Position numbers and translations under genes: made by a program | The notes under the pieces: generated by a model | What the model was told of the DNA's origin: nothing | Databases searched by the model: none | The model's input: the letters and a program-made list of their open reading frames with translations, nothing else | NCBI RefSeq assembly: GCF_014649035.1 | Contig: NZ_BMSG01000009.1 | Span: 141,367 to 205,366 of the forward strand | From: Streptomyces sindenensis | Lineage (GTDB): Bacteria > Actinomycetota > Actinomycetes > Streptomycetales > Streptomycetaceae | DNA length: 64,000 nt | Reading direction: 5' to 3' | Shown here: positions 42,649 through 49,861 of the stretch, one piece after another | How the letters are laid out: each line of letters begins with the position of its first letter | Position numbering within the stretch: position 1 is the first letter of the stretch

Positions 42649-43247
42649 AGGGGGTTTCCGTCACTGTCGAGTGCGCGGCGCGGTGTCCGCCGGGCACGGG
42701 GCATTCGTCGAGGAGACTGTTCGGGCTGGTGGGCCGGAGGATGTCTCGGCATGGCTCGGGCGGCGATCGGCCGGGGCGGCACATGCGCGGGCAGGCTCGT
42801 TCCAGGGACTGCGAACGGCACAGGCTCGGTCTCGCTTCGGGGCGCGAGGCTCAGGCGGGGGCCCTCAGAAGGCGCGCATTCGACACATACAACGAGCACC
42901 GGGCGTGCTGATCGCCTCGGTCGCAAGGGTGCGGCTGCTCGTCGTGGTCATGGGCCAAGTAAAACAGACGTGAGGTCGCGGCGATCCCGACTGTCCGCAT
43001 AGCGGACAGTGCTGGATGGTCGGACGCTCGCCTTCCGGTACAGCCGAACAGCTCGACTCGTACGGCTTTGACCTGCGATGACGGGCCGGATTCGGGGGTG
43101 CATCCGGTGGCGCCCGCACCGCCGGGGAGCGGAACCTCGCCCCCCGGTTGTGTTCAAGGCCACCCCTGCGCGGCCGGGGCGCCGGCCGCCCGGGCGGGGG
43201 CCGGGGCCGCACGCGGGCGGGCGTTCCGTCCGTAATACCCTCGACTC
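42649..43247. other. Intergenic region between metN and the divergent membrane genes
   Basis: 599 bp. Possible ORFs are Arg/Pro-rich and lack ribosome sites, so I list none. The main feature is the operator-like palindrome at 42990-43010. A TAATAC box lies 12 bp before the 43248 ATG and may be the -10 of a leaderless transcript. Confidence 0.5.
42990..43010. promoter_or_regulatory. Operator-like palindrome upstream of metNIQ
   Basis: Perfect 9-bp inverted repeat ACTGTCCGC / GCGGACAGT around ATA, 340 bp upstream of metN. The core TCCGCATAGCGGA resembles operators of IclR-family regulators. No regulator gene is adjacent. Confidence 0.5.
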
Positions 43248-43607
43248 ATGCTTGACGCCCTGACGGTCGCGGTCGCCGTGACCGCGCTCGCCCTCGCCGC
43301 CTGGTGCGGACATGCCGCCTACCGGGACCAGCCGACGAAGGACTGGCATTTCATCGGGATGGCGGTCGTCTCCGTGCTGGCGCTGGCCCAGTTGGTGGTG
43401 GGCGTCGTGCAGCTGGCGCGCGGGGAGCGGCCGGAGCAGGGGATGGCGGTGTTCATCGCCTATCTGATCGGTTCGTTCGCCGCCGTGCCCGCGGCCGGAT
43501 TCCTGTCGTTGACCGAGCGGACCCGCTGGGGCTCGGTCACGGTGGCGGCGGGCGCGGTGGTGCTGGCGGTTCTGGAGGTCCGGCTCTATGACATCTGGGG
43601 AAACTGA
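43248..43607 (+). CDS. Small four-helix membrane protein
   Basis: 119 residues with four hydrophobic helices ('LTVAVAVTALALAAWCG', 'FIGMAVVSVLALAQLVVGVVQLA', 'MAVFIAYLIGSFAAVPAAGFL', 'GSVTVAAGAVVLAVLEV') and short polar loops. No family I can name. TAATAC twelve bases before the ATG suggests a leaderless mRNA. The next gene follows at once, so they form a pair. Confidence 0.82.
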   Translation: MLDALTVAVAVTALALAAWCGHAAYRDQPTKDWHFIGMAVVSVLALAQLVVGVVQLARGERPEQGMAVFIAYLIGSFAAVPAAGFLSLTERTRWGSVTVAAGAVVLAVLEVRLYDIWGN

Positions 43608-43608
43608 C

Positions 43609-44049
43609 GTGAGCGACACCGACCGCCCCGAGGTGGCCGCGGACCCGAAGCCGGCGTTCGAGCTGGGCACCGGGCCCGGGCGGGTCCTGGTCTGGTTCTA
43701 CGGGGTGTTCACGGTCGCGGCGGCCTCGCGCTCGATCGTCCAGATGATCGTGGACTTCGACCGGGCGCCGCTGGCGTACGTGCTCTCGGCCGTGGCGGCC
43801 GTGGTGTACGGCTTCATCACGTACTCGCTGGTGCGCGGCGGGGAGAAGGCCCGCCGCGCGGCGCTGGTGTGCTGCGCGGCGGAGCTGCTGGGCGTGCTGG
43901 TCGTCGGCGCGTGGACGCTGGCCGAGCCGACCGCGTTCCCGGACGCGACGGTGTGGTCGGACTTCGGAATGGGGTACCTCTTCATCCCGGTGATCCTGCC
44001 GGTCACCGGGATGCTCTGGCTGCGCCGCGCGAAGACGGTGACGATCTGA
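43609..44049 (+). CDS. Small membrane protein, partner of the preceding gene
   Basis: 146 residues: a polar Asp/Pro-rich N-terminus of about 25 residues, then four hydrophobic helices ('VLVWFYGVFTVAAASRSIV', 'PLAYVLSAVAAVVYGFITYSL', 'ALVCCAAELLGVLVVGAW', 'MGYLFIPVILPVTGMLWL'). The GTG start is one base after the upstream TGA and has GGGGAA six bases before it; an ATG 21 nt earlier would overlap the first gene. Function unknown; probably co-translated with the 119-residue protein. Confidence 0.82.
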   Translation: MSDTDRPEVAADPKPAFELGTGPGRVLVWFYGVFTVAAASRSIVQMIVDFDRAPLAYVLSAVAAVVYGFITYSLVRGGEKARRAALVCCAAELLGVLVVGAWTLAEPTAFPDATVWSDFGMGYLFIPVILPVTGMLWLRRAKTVTI

Positions 44050-44099
44050 GGCTTGCGGCTTCGCCCGCCCCGATCCCGCCCGGCCTCGCGCGGCGCCCC

Positions 44100-44603
44100 T
44101 CAGGCGCTGGCCACGAAGTCCCGCTCGGCGGCGTCCTTCTCCAGCAGGACCATCTGTACGCCGTCGGCCCCGGTGACGGCCCCGACCTGGGCGTATCCGG
44201 CCTTCCGGTAGAGCCGCAGATTGCTCTCGCTGCGGTGGCCGCTGTGCAGCCGGAAGCGGGTCGCCGACCGCTCGGCGGTCAGGGCCGACTCGGCGGCCAG
44301 CAGCAGCCGGGCTCCGAGGCCGTGGCCCTGGAGCCGGGGGTGGACGCAGAGCTTCCCGATCAGACCCGTGCCGTCGGGATCGGTGAATCCCCGGACCGCG
44401 CCGACGACTTCGTCCCCGAGCCGGGCCACGAACACCAGGTCGTCGGCGACTTCCGCGCGCAGTGAGTCGAGGCTCTGGACGAGCGGGTCGATCCGGTAGT
44501 TGTCGTACAGCTCGGCCTCGCGCTGGAAGCAGAGGTACTGAAGTCTGAAGATCTGCTCGACGTCCTGTGCCGTCGCCGCCGAGATGGTCACGCTCATGCC
44601 CAT
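44100..44603 (-). CDS. GNAT N-acetyltransferase
   Basis: 167 residues with the GNAT core: 'VFVARLGDEVVGAVRGF', acetyl-CoA-binding 'KLCVHPRLQGHGLGARLLLAAE' (QGHGLG) and 'SNLRLYRKAGYAQVG'. Substrate unknown. Start MGMSVTIS, with GGGAGG about nine bases upstream; a second ATG is two codons in. It follows the sigma-like gene on the same strand with a 46-bp gap, so they may share a transcript. Confidence 0.9.
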   Translation of the reverse strand: MGMSVTISAATAQDVEQIFRLQYLCFQREAELYDNYRIDPLVQSLDSLRAEVADDLVFVARLGDEVVGAVRGFTDPDGTGLIGKLCVHPRLQGHGLGARLLLAAESALTAERSATRFRLHSGHRSESNLRLYRKAGYAQVGAVTGADGVQMVLLEKDAAERDFVASA

Positions 44604-44649
44604 GTGTGCACGCCTCCCGCTCACCTGTCCGCCGGTTGCCTACCGCTCC

Positions 44650-45195
44650 CTATCCCCGCACGGATGGGGCGACAACCTCCGCAGCCAGCATTCTGCGCAG
44701 ACATCCAAGGCAACGGGAACGGATCGGACCCAAACTCCCCTGTGACATACCCAACTCCCCTGCGATTTCCCGGTAGGTCGGGTCGCCGGGGTCGAGTAAC
44801 GCCTCCAGCAGCCGGGGGCAGCGTCCGGGCAGCCTGGCCATCGCGGAGCGCAGCGCCCGGCGTTCGGCGGCCCCGAGCGCGGCGCGTTCCGGGCAGTCGG
44901 CCGGCCCGGCGACGGGTTCCGTTCCGGCGTACGGGCGTTCCCGCCGGGCCGTGCGGCGGGCGCGGCGGGCCTCGGCCCGTACGGTGTCGCGGACCCAGCG
45001 GGCGGCGTCGGCGGGCGGTCCGGCGGCGGCCGGGCGCTCCAGGAGCCGCACCCAGACGCCCTGTTCGAGATCGGCGGGATCGACCCCGGCCGCCGGGGCC
45101 TCGGCCCTCGCCTCCGCGCGCACCAGGGGTTGCAGGGCGCGGACGACGAGAGCGGTGGAGGAGGCGGGACCGCGGTCATGGTCGAGAAGCGTCAT
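44650..45195 (-). CDS. Sigma-70-family (ECF-like) factor
   Basis: 181 residues. A helical region 2-like N-terminal part ('LVRAEARAEAPAAGVDPADLEQGVWVRLLER') is followed by a region 4-type helix-turn-helix, 'LLEALLDPGDPTYREIAGELGMSQGSLGPIRSRCLGCLRRML'-like in order. Region 2 is shorter and more divergent than in standard ECF factors. No anti-sigma gene is adjacent. Start MTLLDHDRG. Acts on RNA polymerase if functional; the regulon is unknown. Confidence 0.85.
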   Translation of the reverse strand: MTLLDHDRGPASSTALVVRALQPLVRAEARAEAPAAGVDPADLEQGVWVRLLERPAAAGPPADAARWVRDTVRAEARRARRTARRERPYAGTEPVAGPADCPERAALGAAERRALRSAMARLPGRCPRLLEALLDPGDPTYREIAGELGMSQGSLGPIRSRCLGCLRRMLAAEVVAPSVRG

Positions 45196-45323
45196 GCCCC
45201 GGCGGACGTGCCGGTGGGGGCGGCCGGTTGCTCCGGTCGCGCCGCACCACCCGACCGGGGCATGCGGGGGCGTACGGCTGACGGCGCGCCTCGCGTACGG
45301 GAGGCGCGCCGCCCCGTACCCCG

Positions 45324-46484
45324 TCAGCGTCCCGCGTGGTCCGCCGCGGCGAGCAGCGCCGTGTCCGGATGGTCGGCGAAGATGCCGTCGATGCCGGTGG
45401 CGAAGTAGGCCGCGCAGGCGCCGAACACGTCCCCGTAGGCGTTGGGGTCGGTGCCGCGCCGGAAGTCGGCGGGCAGGAAGCTGTTCTCGTTGCGCATCGT
45501 GTACGGGTGCAGGAGCAGGCCCCTGGCATGCGCGTCCCGCACCAGCGTCGTCGGGGTGGTGAGCCGCCCCGAGGCGTCCTTGGGGATGATCAGGTCGAGG
45601 GTGGGGCCGATGCCCTGGGCGAAGGAGGCCAGCCACTTCAGCCCGGAGGGCTTCACCAGATCCGCGACCGTGCGCGGGTCGCCCGACTCGACGAAGTCCC
45701 AGGGGCGCGACTTCGGGCCGGACAGCAGCACGATGCGCGGGGTGTCGACGAGGCGCGCGAGGCGCTGGACCGAGGTCGGCTCGAAGGACTGGAGGATGAG
45801 CGCGGAGTTCTTGCCGTCACGGCCGTACCGGCGCAGCAGCCGGGCGAGCGGCTCCTCCGGGCCGAGGCCGAGCTTGCGGAAGTAGGTGGGGTGCTTGGTC
45901 TCGACGTACAGCCAGACGGGCGCACCGCGCTTGCGGCCCTCCTTGTCGGCCCAGCGCAGGACCTCCTCGAAGGTGGGGATCGTCCACCGGCCGTTGTAGA
46001 GGGTGTTGTCGGGGCGGTTGCCCGGGATGCGTTCCGTGGCCCGCAGGGTCTTGAGCTCGGCGAGGGTGAAGTCCTCGGTGAACCAGCCGGTGTAGGTGAC
46101 GCCGTCGATGCTCTTGGTGGCCTTGCGGTCGGCGAACTCGGGGTGGTCGGCGACGTCGGTGGTGCCGGTGATGTCGTTCTCGTGACGGCAGACGAGGTGG
46201 CCGTCCTTGGTCGGCACGAGGTCCTGCTCGACGATGTGGGCGCCCATGTCGAGGGCCAGCTGGTAGGAGCCGAGGGTGTGCTCGGGGCGGTAGCCGCTGG
46301 CCCCGCGGTGGCCGATCACCGTCGGCACGGGCAGATCGCGCAGCGACCCGTGGCCGCCCCCGCCGTGGCCACGGCCCCGCTCGGCGGCCTGGGCGGCGGC
46401 GGGCAGGCCGAGGGCCGCGGTGCCGAGGACCGCGGCGCCCAGCAGGGCCCGTCGGCCGGGGGTCTTCCACGCACGCTCCGTCAT
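45324..46484 (-). CDS. glpQ: Secreted glycerophosphodiester phosphodiesterase
   Basis: 386 residues. The N-terminus has a Tat-like signal ('TPGRRALLGAAVLGTAALGLPAAAQA'-type, RRxLL) followed by a Gly/His-rich linker. The GDPD TIM barrel carries 'VIGHRGASGYRPEHTLGSYQ' (catalytic His and Arg, Glu), 'EQDLVPTKDGHLVCRHE' and 'ETKHPTYF'. It would cleave deacylated phospholipids to glycerol 3-phosphate outside the cell. ATG with GAGGAG upstream. Confidence 0.95.
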   Translation of the reverse strand: MTERAWKTPGRRALLGAAVLGTAALGLPAAAQAAERGRGHGGGGHGSLRDLPVPTVIGHRGASGYRPEHTLGSYQLALDMGAHIVEQDLVPTKDGHLVCRHENDITGTTDVADHPEFADRKATKSIDGVTYTGWFTEDFTLAELKTLRATERIPGNRPDNTLYNGRWTIPTFEEVLRWADKEGRKRGAPVWLYVETKHPTYFRKLGLGPEEPLARLLRRYGRDGKNSALILQSFEPTSVQRLARLVDTPRIVLLSGPKSRPWDFVESGDPRTVADLVKPSGLKWLASFAQGIGPTLDLIIPKDASGRLTTPTTLVRDAHARGLLLHPYTMRNENSFLPADFRRGTDPNAYGDVFGACAAYFATGIDGIFADHPDTALLAAADHAGR

Positions 46485-46747
46485 GAATGCTCCTCGCTTG
46501 GTGATGTCCGGGACCGGTCGAGCGAGGCCCGATCGTAGGCTGGGAGACGTAACCGAGGACGGACCTTCGGCCAACGTGGCGGAAACACATGTCAACACCG
46601 CGTATCCGCTCCGTGAACCCGATGTGCGATCAGCGCATACCCGCGAGTATCGTCCTCACCTGCACCGACCATCATCCGTCGGCACCGGCCACCGCCCGGG
46701 GGACCCGTTCCCCCGCGGCCGGCCCGGCCACGACACCGGAGGAACCG

Positions 46748-47419
46748 TTGTCCCGTCTCACGGTCATCAAGGCAGTGCTCGGACCGATTCTGCGCCTGAT
46801 GTTCCGCCCCCAGGTGGAGGGCGCCGAGAACATTCCCGGGACCGGTCCGGTGATCCTCGCGGGCAACCACCTGACGTTCATCGACTCGATGGTCATGCCG
46901 ATCTGCGTCGACCGGCCGGTGTTCTACATCGGCAAGGACGAGTACGTCACGGGCAAGGGGCTCAAGGGCCGGCTGATGGCCTGGTTCTTCACCGGCTGCG
47001 GCATGATCCCGGTGGACCGGGACGGCGGCCGGGGCGGCGTCGCGGCGCTGATGACGGGCCGCCGGGTGCTGGAGGAGGGGCAGGCCTTCGCGATCTACCC
47101 CGAGGGCACCCGCTCCCCCGACGGCCGGCTCTACCGGGGCCGTACGGGCATCGCGCGGCTGACGCTGATGACGGGCGCGCCGGTGATCCCGTTCGCGATG
47201 ATCGGGACGGACAAGCTCCAGCCGGGCGGCGCGGGCCTGCCCCGGCCGGGCAAGGTCACGGTGCGCTTCGGTGAGCCGATGGAGTTCTCGCGGTACGAGG
47301 GCATGGACCGCGACCGCTATGTGCTGCGGGCGGTTACGGACTCGGTGATGGCCGAGGTGATGCGGCTGTCCGGCCAGGAGTACGTGGACATGTACGCGAC
47401 GAAGGCGAAGGCGGCCTGA
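46748..47419 (+). CDS. PlsC-type 1-acylglycerol-3-phosphate acyltransferase
   Basis: 223 residues from a TTG start that has GGAGGAA a few bases upstream; the open frame upstream to 46589 has no such site. The catalytic motif 'NHLTFIDS' (HX4D, His41-Asp46) is followed by 'GCGMIPVDRDGGRGG' and the phosphate-binding 'IYPEGTRSPDGRLYRGRTG'. 'PVIPFAMIGTDKL' completes the four acyltransferase blocks. It acylates lysophosphatidate at the inner membrane. Divergent from glpQ. Confidence 0.93.
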   Translation: MSRLTVIKAVLGPILRLMFRPQVEGAENIPGTGPVILAGNHLTFIDSMVMPICVDRPVFYIGKDEYVTGKGLKGRLMAWFFTGCGMIPVDRDGGRGGVAALMTGRRVLEEGQAFAIYPEGTRSPDGRLYRGRTGIARLTLMTGAPVIPFAMIGTDKLQPGGAGLPRPGKVTVRFGEPMEFSRYEGMDRDRYVLRAVTDSVMAEVMRLSGQEYVDMYATKAKAA

Positions 47420-47443
47420 TTCCGCGGGCCGCGCGGACCCGGA

Positions 47444-47479
47444 GAGGGCCCGCACCCCACTCCGGGGTGTGGGCCCTTC
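47444..47479. terminator. Terminator between plsC-like and MFS genes
   Basis: 14-bp stem with one wobble pair (AGGGCCCGCACCCC arm, 5-nt loop) between two convergent genes. Confidence 0.75.
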
Positions 47480-47488
47480 GTCGTACGC

Positions 47489-49033
47489 CTACGGGTGCTC
47501 GATGCCGTCCTCCAGCTTCTGGCCCCGCAGCAGGAACCAGGCGGCGACCGCAGCCGCCAGCAGGACCGCCGCGCCGACGCCCGCGGCCGACCGCAGCCCG
47601 TCGACGAACGCCTCCTGGGCCGCCGAGACCAGCGGACCCGCCTGGGCGGCGGGCAGCGCCGCGGCCGACTCGACCGCTCCGCCCAGGGACTCGTGGGCGG
47701 CCGCCTCGACGCCGGCGGGGACGCCGGCCGGGGTCGGGAAGCCCCGGTAGACGCCGGTGACGATGGAGCCGAGGAGGGCGATGCCGAGGGCCGCGCCCAG
47801 TTCGTACGCGGTCTCGGAGACGGCGGACGCGGAGCCCGCCTGCTCCTTCGGGACGCTGGAGAGGATCACGTCGGCGGTGACGGTGAAGGAGAAGCCCGCG
47901 CCGACGCCGACGACCAGCAGCATGGCGCCGAGCAGCGGATAGTCGGTGTGCTGGTCGAGCAGGGTCACGCTGCCCAGGGCGAGACCGACCGCGGCCAGGC
48001 CGCCCGAGACGACGGAGCGGACCGAGAAGCGGCGGGCGGCGAATCCGGCCAGCAGACCGGCGGTCACCGCGCCGATCGCGGCGGGCAGTTCGGCGAGCCC
48101 GGCCTCCAGCGGCCCGCGGCCCTGCACCAGTTGCAGGAACTGGGAGAGGAAGAAGACCAGGCCGGAGAGGCCGAGGATGGTCAGCAGGTCGGCGAGGACC
48201 GCACCGGAGAAGCCCCGGTGGTGGAAGAGCCGCATGTCCAGCAGGGGCGCGGGCAGCCGCAGTTGCCTGCGGACGAACCAGGTCAGCGCGGCGACGCCGA
48301 CGACGGCGGCCACCGCCGAGTCCCAGCTCACTCCGTGCGAGGCCGTCTCCTTGATGGCGTACACGACACCGATCATGCCGACCAGGGAGAGCCCGACGCT
48401 GAGCATGTCCCACGGACCGGGGGCCGGGTTCCTGGACTCGGGGATCAGCTTGACGCCGACGACCACGAGGACGGCCATCACGGGCAGGTTGATGAGGAAG
48501 ACCGAGCCCCACCAGAAATGTTCGAGCAGGAATCCGCCGACGACCGGGCCGACGGCCGCGCCCGCCGACGCCATGGCGCCCCAGATCCCGATGGCGAGGC
48601 TGCGCTCGCGCGGGTCGTGGAAGAGGTTGCGGATGAGGGCGAGCGTGGACGGCATCAGGGTGGCGCCCGCGACACCGAGAAGCGCCCGGGCCACGATCAT
48701 CATCTCGGGCGTGGTGGCGTACGCGTTGAGCACGGAGACCGCGCCGAACGCCACGGCGCCGACCAGCAGCAGCTTCTTGCGGCCGATGCGGTCGCCGAGG
48801 CTGCCCATCGAGACGAGCAGGCCGGCGATGACGAAGGAGTAGACGTCACCGATCCAGAGCAGCTGGGTCCCGGTGGGCTTCAGGTCCTCGCTGAGGAACG
48901 GGGTGGCGAGACCGAGAACGGTGGCATCCACGGCCACCAGCAGGACGGCGAGGACGAGGACGGCGAGCGCGATCCACCGCCCTGGACGGCGTACCTCGTC
49001 CGTGGTGTCCGGGTTCTTCTCGGTGCTGATCAT
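47489..49033 (-). CDS. DHA2-family MFS multidrug efflux transporter
   Basis: 514 residues with about 14 hydrophobic helices. Motif A is 'GSLGDRIGRKKLLLVG', motif C-like glycine-rich helix 'GAMASAGAAVGPVVGGFLLE', and motif D1 'AVDATVLGLATPFL', as in EmrB/QacA proton-driven drug exporters. A ~40-residue Ala-rich extracytoplasmic loop precedes the last helix. The ATG overlaps the tetR stop (ATGA), so the repressor and pump are one operon. The exported drug is unknown. Confidence 0.95.
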   Translation of the reverse strand: MISTEKNPDTTDEVRRPGRWIALAVLVLAVLLVAVDATVLGLATPFLSEDLKPTGTQLLWIGDVYSFVIAGLLVSMGSLGDRIGRKKLLLVGAVAFGAVSVLNAYATTPEMMIVARALLGVAGATLMPSTLALIRNLFHDPRERSLAIGIWGAMASAGAAVGPVVGGFLLEHFWWGSVFLINLPVMAVLVVVGVKLIPESRNPAPGPWDMLSVGLSLVGMIGVVYAIKETASHGVSWDSAVAAVVGVAALTWFVRRQLRLPAPLLDMRLFHHRGFSGAVLADLLTILGLSGLVFFLSQFLQLVQGRGPLEAGLAELPAAIGAVTAGLLAGFAARRFSVRSVVSGGLAAVGLALGSVTLLDQHTDYPLLGAMLLVVGVGAGFSFTVTADVILSSVPKEQAGSASAVSETAYELGAALGIALLGSIVTGVYRGFPTPAGVPAGVEAAAHESLGGAVESAAALPAAQAGPLVSAAQEAFVDGLRSAAGVGAAVLLAAAVAAWFLLRGQKLEDGIEHP

Positions 49034-49581
49034 TGCTCCACGCTCCGGCGTGCTCCGCCGAGCAGCAGCTCGACGATCATGTACTGGAAATCCTGTGCGG
49101 CGACCCGGCCCGCCTGGATGGACCAGGCTCCGGTGCCGACGAGCCCGTAGAGGGCCTCGGTCAGCCAGGCGGGGGTGAGGTCGATACGGAACTCGCCGCG
49201 TTCCTGGCCCCGGCGGAAGAAGGCGGAGACCCTGGCGTCGGCCCGGTTCCAGCCCTCGTTGACCTCGTCACCCTCGAAGAGCTGGTTCTCGTTGACGAGG
49301 AAGGACATCAGCCCGGCGCTGGGCTCGACGGCCGCGATGAGACGGCGCAGCCCCTCCTCCGAGGTGCCCTCGTCGAGCCGGGCGGCGTCCAGGGCCGCCT
49401 CGAACTCCTGGAGACCGAGGTTCTCCAGCGCCTTCACCAGGGCGTCGCGCCCGGCGAAGTGGCGGTGGAGGGTGGCCCGGCCGATGCCCGCCGCCTTGGC
49501 GACCTCGTCCATGGTGGCGGTCGATTTGCGGGTCAGCAGAGCGGCGGCGCTGCGCAGCACCTGCTCACGGTCGAGTGTCAT
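49030..49581 (-). CDS. TetR-family repressor of the MFS pump
   Basis: 183 residues. The helix-turn-helix is 'TMDEVAKAAGIGRATLHRHFAGRDALVKAL' in segments typical of TetR (about residues 23-52). The C-terminal ligand domain ends 'DFQYMIVELLLGGARRSVEQ'. I took the ATG at 49581 (MTLDREQVL) because the longer start at 49608 would place the operator inside the coding region. It precedes the MFS gene with a 4-nt overlap, and a matching palindrome lies 20 bp upstream. Confidence 0.93.
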   Translation of the reverse strand: MTLDREQVLRSAAALLTRKSTATMDEVAKAAGIGRATLHRHFAGRDALVKALENLGLQEFEAALDAARLDEGTSEEGLRRLIAAVEPSAGLMSFLVNENQLFEGDEVNEGWNRADARVSAFFRRGQERGEFRIDLTPAWLTEALYGLVGTGAWSIQAGRVAAQDFQYMIVELLLGGARRSVEQ

Positions 49582-49600
49582 GAGACGATCATAACCCATG

Positions 49601-49618
49601 TGAGACATTTACGTCTCA
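49601..49618. promoter_or_regulatory. TetR operator (self-regulation)
   Basis: Palindrome TGAGAC-N6-GTCTCA, with a further TGAGACG half-site at 49581. On the minus strand a TATGAT -10 lies between the operator and the start codon, so binding would block the tetR-MFS promoter. Confidence 0.7.
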
Positions 49619-49710
49619 TCGAAGGGTCTGCGGGCTCACAGCGAGGCGGGGAGGCGGCGAGGCAGTGAGGCGGCGAGATGGCGGGCCGGACCCGGCCGAG
49701 GGAAACGAAA

Positions 49711-49743
49711 AAGTGGCCGGAGGGAAAACCTCTCCTGGCCACT
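49711..49743. terminator. Hairpin upstream of the helR-like gene
   Basis: AGTGGCC...GGCCACT stem extended by GGAG/CTCC with a bulge, GAAAAC loop. It could stop transcription entering the helR-like gene's promoter region. Confidence 0.45.
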
Positions 49744-49760
49744 CTCAACTTATAGCGCAT

Positions 49761-49785
49761 GGGGGGTCTTGCCGCAAGGCCCCCC
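49761..49785. promoter_or_regulatory. Rifamycin-associated-element-like palindrome
   Basis: Inverted repeat GGGGTCTTGC facing GCAAGGCCCC around one C (flanked by extra G/C). This fits the RAE described before rifamycin-resistance genes of actinomycetes, as I remember its consensus. TTGCCG inside it (49770-49775) and CAGAAT (49794-49799), 18 bp apart, make a candidate promoter pointing at the helR-like gene. Confidence 0.7.
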
Positions 49786-49861
49786 AAATGCCGCAGAATC
49801 GTCCGCCGTAGCCGGGACGGGGGCGCCGTCCCCGTAAGTACCGCAGATCGGAACTGACGAC

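Noticed and set aside
42645..42926. 93-residue ORF upstream of metN
   Set aside because: Arg/Pro-rich, no ribosome site and overlaps the metN start region; most likely a shadow.
42649..42990. SAM riboswitch before metN
   Set aside because: No conserved SAM-I core (the GATGAAGCC-type segment) seen; a covariance search would settle it.
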